Positions 61,823 through 64,000 of a DNA stretch of 64,000 nucleotides are shown in pieces. The DNA lies in contig NZ_CP009286.1 of NCBI RefSeq assembly GCF_000758685.1, positions 1,828,501 to 1,892,500 of the forward strand, given 5' to 3'. Positions within the stretch are counted from its first letter, which is position 1; each line of letters begins with the position of its first letter. Under the pieces are notes generated by a model. It had not been told where the DNA came from. It made no database searches and saw nothing but the letters and a program-made list of their open reading frames with translations. This stretch comes from Paenibacillus stellifer (GTDB lineage Bacteria > Bacillota > Bacilli > Paenibacillales > Paenibacillaceae). The position numbers and the translations under genes are program-made.

Positions 61823-62899
61823 ATGCTGACGTTTAAATCGCCTGCCGTATATGTGAACGAGCCGGGCGCAATCACCAAGGCAGGAACTCTGGCTGCGGAG
61901 CTTGGCCGCAAGGCGTATATCATCGGAGGTAAGGCCGCCCTGAAGCGGATTGGTGCGCCGCTTGAAGCCAGTCTTAAGGAGGCGGGAATCCAGGCGGTTG
62001 TTGAGATCAATCAGGGTGAAGTATCTCTTGCCAATATTAATCGGTATGCTGAAAAAGTTGCCGAGGCCGCGCCGGATTTCCTCATCGGCGCTGGAGGCGG
62101 GCTCGTGCTTGATCTCGTGAAGGCGGTGGGCGACCGAACGGGCTTGCCGGTGGTGGCCATCCCGACCGTACCCGCGACCTGCGCGGCATGGTCTGCGCTG
62201 AGCATTTTGCATGACGATGAAGGGAACTCAGCCGGTCCGCTATTTCTGAAAGTATCGCCCCGGCTTGTCGTCGCCGACAGTGATGTTCTGGCCGAAGCGC
62301 CGAGACGTTACTTCGCTTCCGGCGTCGGCGATACGCTCGCGAAATGGTATGAGGTGGCCCTCAATTTGCAGGATGGACAGGGCAGCGCGGATATTCTGCT
62401 GAGTCTGCATCCGGCCAAGCTGGCGCTTGAGGCGATCGAACGTTCGGGAATCGAAGCTTATTCGGACGCCGGAAGCGGCAGAGCCAGTGAGGCGTTCAAG
62501 GAGGTGACGGACGCCATTATCGTCCTGACGGGCCTGGCGGGCACCGTGAGCGGAACAGGACGACGGGCGCTCGTGGCCCATGCGATTCATGACAGTCTGA
62601 CCAATCTTCCCGATGCGCACGGCGCGCTGCATGGAGAGAAGGTGGGCTTCTGCCTGATTGTTCAGTCCATCCTCGAAGGCCGGGATGATGTCGGCAGTAT
62701 CATCACCGTGCTCCGTAAGTATGAACTTCCTGTAACGCTGGCCGAACTCGGCCTAACCGGACAGACGGATGACAAAATCCGCCGGATAGCGGAAGGCACT
62801 CTTATTATTCAGCCTGAGGGAGGCTTTGCGTTCCCGGCCGACAGCGCAAGTCTGGCCGAGGCCATCCGCGCGCCGACAGGGCGGGACGCGAAGCGTTGA
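61823..62899 (+). CDS. GldA-family iron/zinc-containing dehydrogenase
   Basis: 358 residues from ATG 61823, 10 bases after GGAG. Cofactor motif IGAGGGLVLDLVKAVG; the metal site is expected from Asp in SGVGDTLAKW, His in LVAHAIHDSL and His in GALHGEKV, the GldA pattern. PTVPATCAAWSALSILHDD marks the glycerol-dehydrogenase/hydroxycarboxylate-dehydrogenase side of the family. The substrate is open. 16 bases after copy 2, so same operon. Confidence 0.9.
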   Translation: MLTFKSPAVYVNEPGAITKAGTLAAELGRKAYIIGGKAALKRIGAPLEASLKEAGIQAVVEINQGEVSLANINRYAEKVAEAAPDFLIGAGGGLVLDLVKAVGDRTGLPVVAIPTVPATCAAWSALSILHDDEGNSAGPLFLKVSPRLVVADSDVLAEAPRRYFASGVGDTLAKWYEVALNLQDGQGSADILLSLHPAKLALEAIERSGIEAYSDAGSGRASEAFKEVTDAIIVLTGLAGTVSGTGRRALVAHAIHDSLTNLPDAHGALHGEKVGFCLIVQSILEGRDDVGSIITVLRKYELPVTLAELGLTGQTDDKIRRIAEGTLIIQPEGGFAFPADSASLAEAIRAPTGRDAKR

Positions 62900-62992
62900 G
62901 CCTGCCGGCACCTGCTGAACGGCTGCCATTCCCTTTTTATTACCCGTATTAAGTCCATATCCATATATTTAGAAAAGGTGGTTGTCTTGTTC

Positions 62993-64000
62993 ATGAGAAA
63001 AATAAGGTACACGCATTCTTTCTTGCTGTTGTTGATATTGTCCGCAGTGCTGGCGGTTTCCGGCTGCTCATCGAATTCATCCGGTTCCTCGGCCTCGTCG
63101 GAAGCACCCGCATCAACGGATTCTGCCGAACCCGCTGCGGCTCAAGCGTCTGCTCAGGCCTCTACCGAGCCATCCGTTGATCTCAGCGGCGTAACGCTGC
63201 GGGTAGGACAGGTCGGCTGGTCCGAATGGGAAGAGGGCTTCAAGGCAGCGGGCTTGCTTGATACGCCTTACAAACTGGAGTTCAGCTTCTTCCAGGGCGG
63301 CAACCTTGAACTGGAGGCGATCGCCGCCAACCAGCTGGACTTCGCTATTACGAGCGAAATTCCGCCCATTTTCGCCTCCCAGGCCGCGAACCAGGGGAAT
63401 TTCAAGATTGTCGGCGTACAGCGCTGGAATACGCTTTTGCAGGAGCTGGTCATCCCGAAGGATTCGCCGATCAAATCCGTAGCGGAGCTTAAGGGCAAGA
63501 AGGTGGCTTACGTTCAGAACACGACTTCCCAGTACTTTCTTGTCAAAATGCTGGAGGCTGCCGGTCTGACCTGGAAAGACATCGAGCCGGTCAAGCTGAC
63601 GACGGCCGAAGGGCTGACAGCATTGGTCGGCGGCAAGGTTGACGCTCTCGCCAGCTACAGCAATTCGATCACCGCCGCACATCAGAACGGAGCAACCACG
63701 CTGGCAAGCGCCAAAGATATTTTATCCGGCAACTTTCCGGTGGCCGTCAACAATAACGCGATCGATGATCCGGCCAAGCATGCGGCTGTGACTGATTTTC
63801 TGGAGCGGCTGACCAAGTATTATGAGTGGACCCGCGCCAACCGGGAGCAGTGGGCCGAAATTACGGCGGAGAAGACCAATCAGAAGAAGGAAGATGTTCT
63901 GGATACCTTGACCAAAGGGGATGAACAGCGTCCGCTTGCCCTGCAGGCGATCTCGGACGAGGCCATCGCATCGCAGCAGGATATCGCCGATACCTTCACG
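62993..64000 (+). CDS. ABC importer binding lipoprotein, SsuA/NMT1-like (3' end outside window)
   Basis: 336 codons visible from ATG 62993; TTG 62987 is closer to AAAAGGTGG. The signal peptide ends in the lipobox VLAVSGC, then a Ser/Ala-rich linker. The domain begins VTLRVGQVGWSEWEEGFKAAGL, with FFQGGNLELEAIAANQLDFAI, LKGKKVAYVQNTTSQYFLVKMLEAAG and VGGKVDALASYSNS, all typical of sulfonate/nitrate/taurine-type binding proteins. Ligand unknown; it follows the GldA-like gene by 93 bases with no terminator, so sulfonate or aromatic sulfonate use could be tied to the preceding enzymes. Confidence 0.92.
   Translation, partial: MRKIRYTHSFLLLLILSAVLAVSGCSSNSSGSSASSEAPASTDSAEPAAAQASAQASTEPSVDLSGVTLRVGQVGWSEWEEGFKAAGLLDTPYKLEFSFFQGGNLELEAIAANQLDFAITSEIPPIFASQAANQGNFKIVGVQRWNTLLQELVIPKDSPIKSVAELKGKKVAYVQNTTSQYFLVKMLEAAGLTWKDIEPVKLTTAEGLTALVGGKVDALASYSNSITAAHQNGATTLASAKDILSGNFPVAVNNNAIDDPAKHAAVTDFLERLTKYYEWTRANREQWAEITAEKTNQKKEDVLDTLTKGDEQRPLALQAISDEAIASQQDIADTFT

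Overview
The window looks like chromosomal DNA of a Paenibacillus or close relative (Bacillota). The evidence is the gene content: a T-box-controlled alaS, ireB-ruvX-DUF1292-mltG-U32 pair order, YesM-type histidine kinase with AraC-type response regulator, class II galT, NfeD-flotillin pair, moderately high GC and strong AAGGAGG-like ribosome binding sites. No rRNA, CRISPR array, phage or insertion sequence was seen. One tRNA gene is present.

Layout. (1) 1-7.7 kb: the 3' end of a type I polyketide synthase cluster. It has KS-AT-KR, then a reading-frame break, then ACP-KS-degenerate AT with no terminal ACP or thioesterase, followed by an Acg-type nitroreductase. (2) 7.9-19.4 kb: tRNA-Pro(CGG), an SDR lacking the catalytic Tyr/Lys, T-box-alaS, a MerR-SDR cassette, then ireB-ruvX-DUF1292x2 and mltG-trhP1-trhP2. 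(3) 19.5-21.8 kb: a chemoreceptor gene behind a sigma-D-type promoter. (4) 21.9-36.7 kb: a complete beta-mannan/glucomannan oligosaccharide locus. On the + strand there are a histidine kinase, a solute-binding lipoprotein without permeases and a LacI regulator. On the - strand are a GH113 mannanase, a cellobiose/mannobiose 2-epimerase and a GH130 mannosylglucose phosphorylase. On the + strand again are an AraC-type response regulator, an ABC importer (binding protein plus two permeases, no ATPase), a second GH130 and a CE7 acetyl esterase. (5) 36.8-47 kb: DJ-1/PfpI protein, a broken LysR gene, a PBP, an AI-2E-type exporter, a polysaccharide deacetylase, a GH1 beta-glucosidase and ilvD. (6) 47-58.3 kb: alpha/beta hydrolase, HAD phosphatase, sirtuin, aldo-keto reductase, AraC regulator, galE-galT, a butanol-dehydrogenase-like enzyme and a NfeD-flotillin operon behind an ECF (SigW-like) promoter. 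(7) 58.3-64 kb: AraC regulator, two glutathionyl-hydroquinone-reductase-like proteins around a GNAT enzyme, a GldA-family dehydrogenase and the start of an SsuA-like binding lipoprotein.

The most coherent system is the mannan locus. Acetylated mannooligosaccharides would be imported, deacetylated by CE7, cut in the cytoplasm by GH113, epimerised (mannobiose to mannosylglucose) and phosphorolysed by the two GH130 enzymes to mannose-1-phosphate and glucose. Its apparent sensor is a histidine kinase paired with its own extra binding protein, a three-component arrangement. Functions are inferred from family motifs read by eye; no database search or folding program was run.
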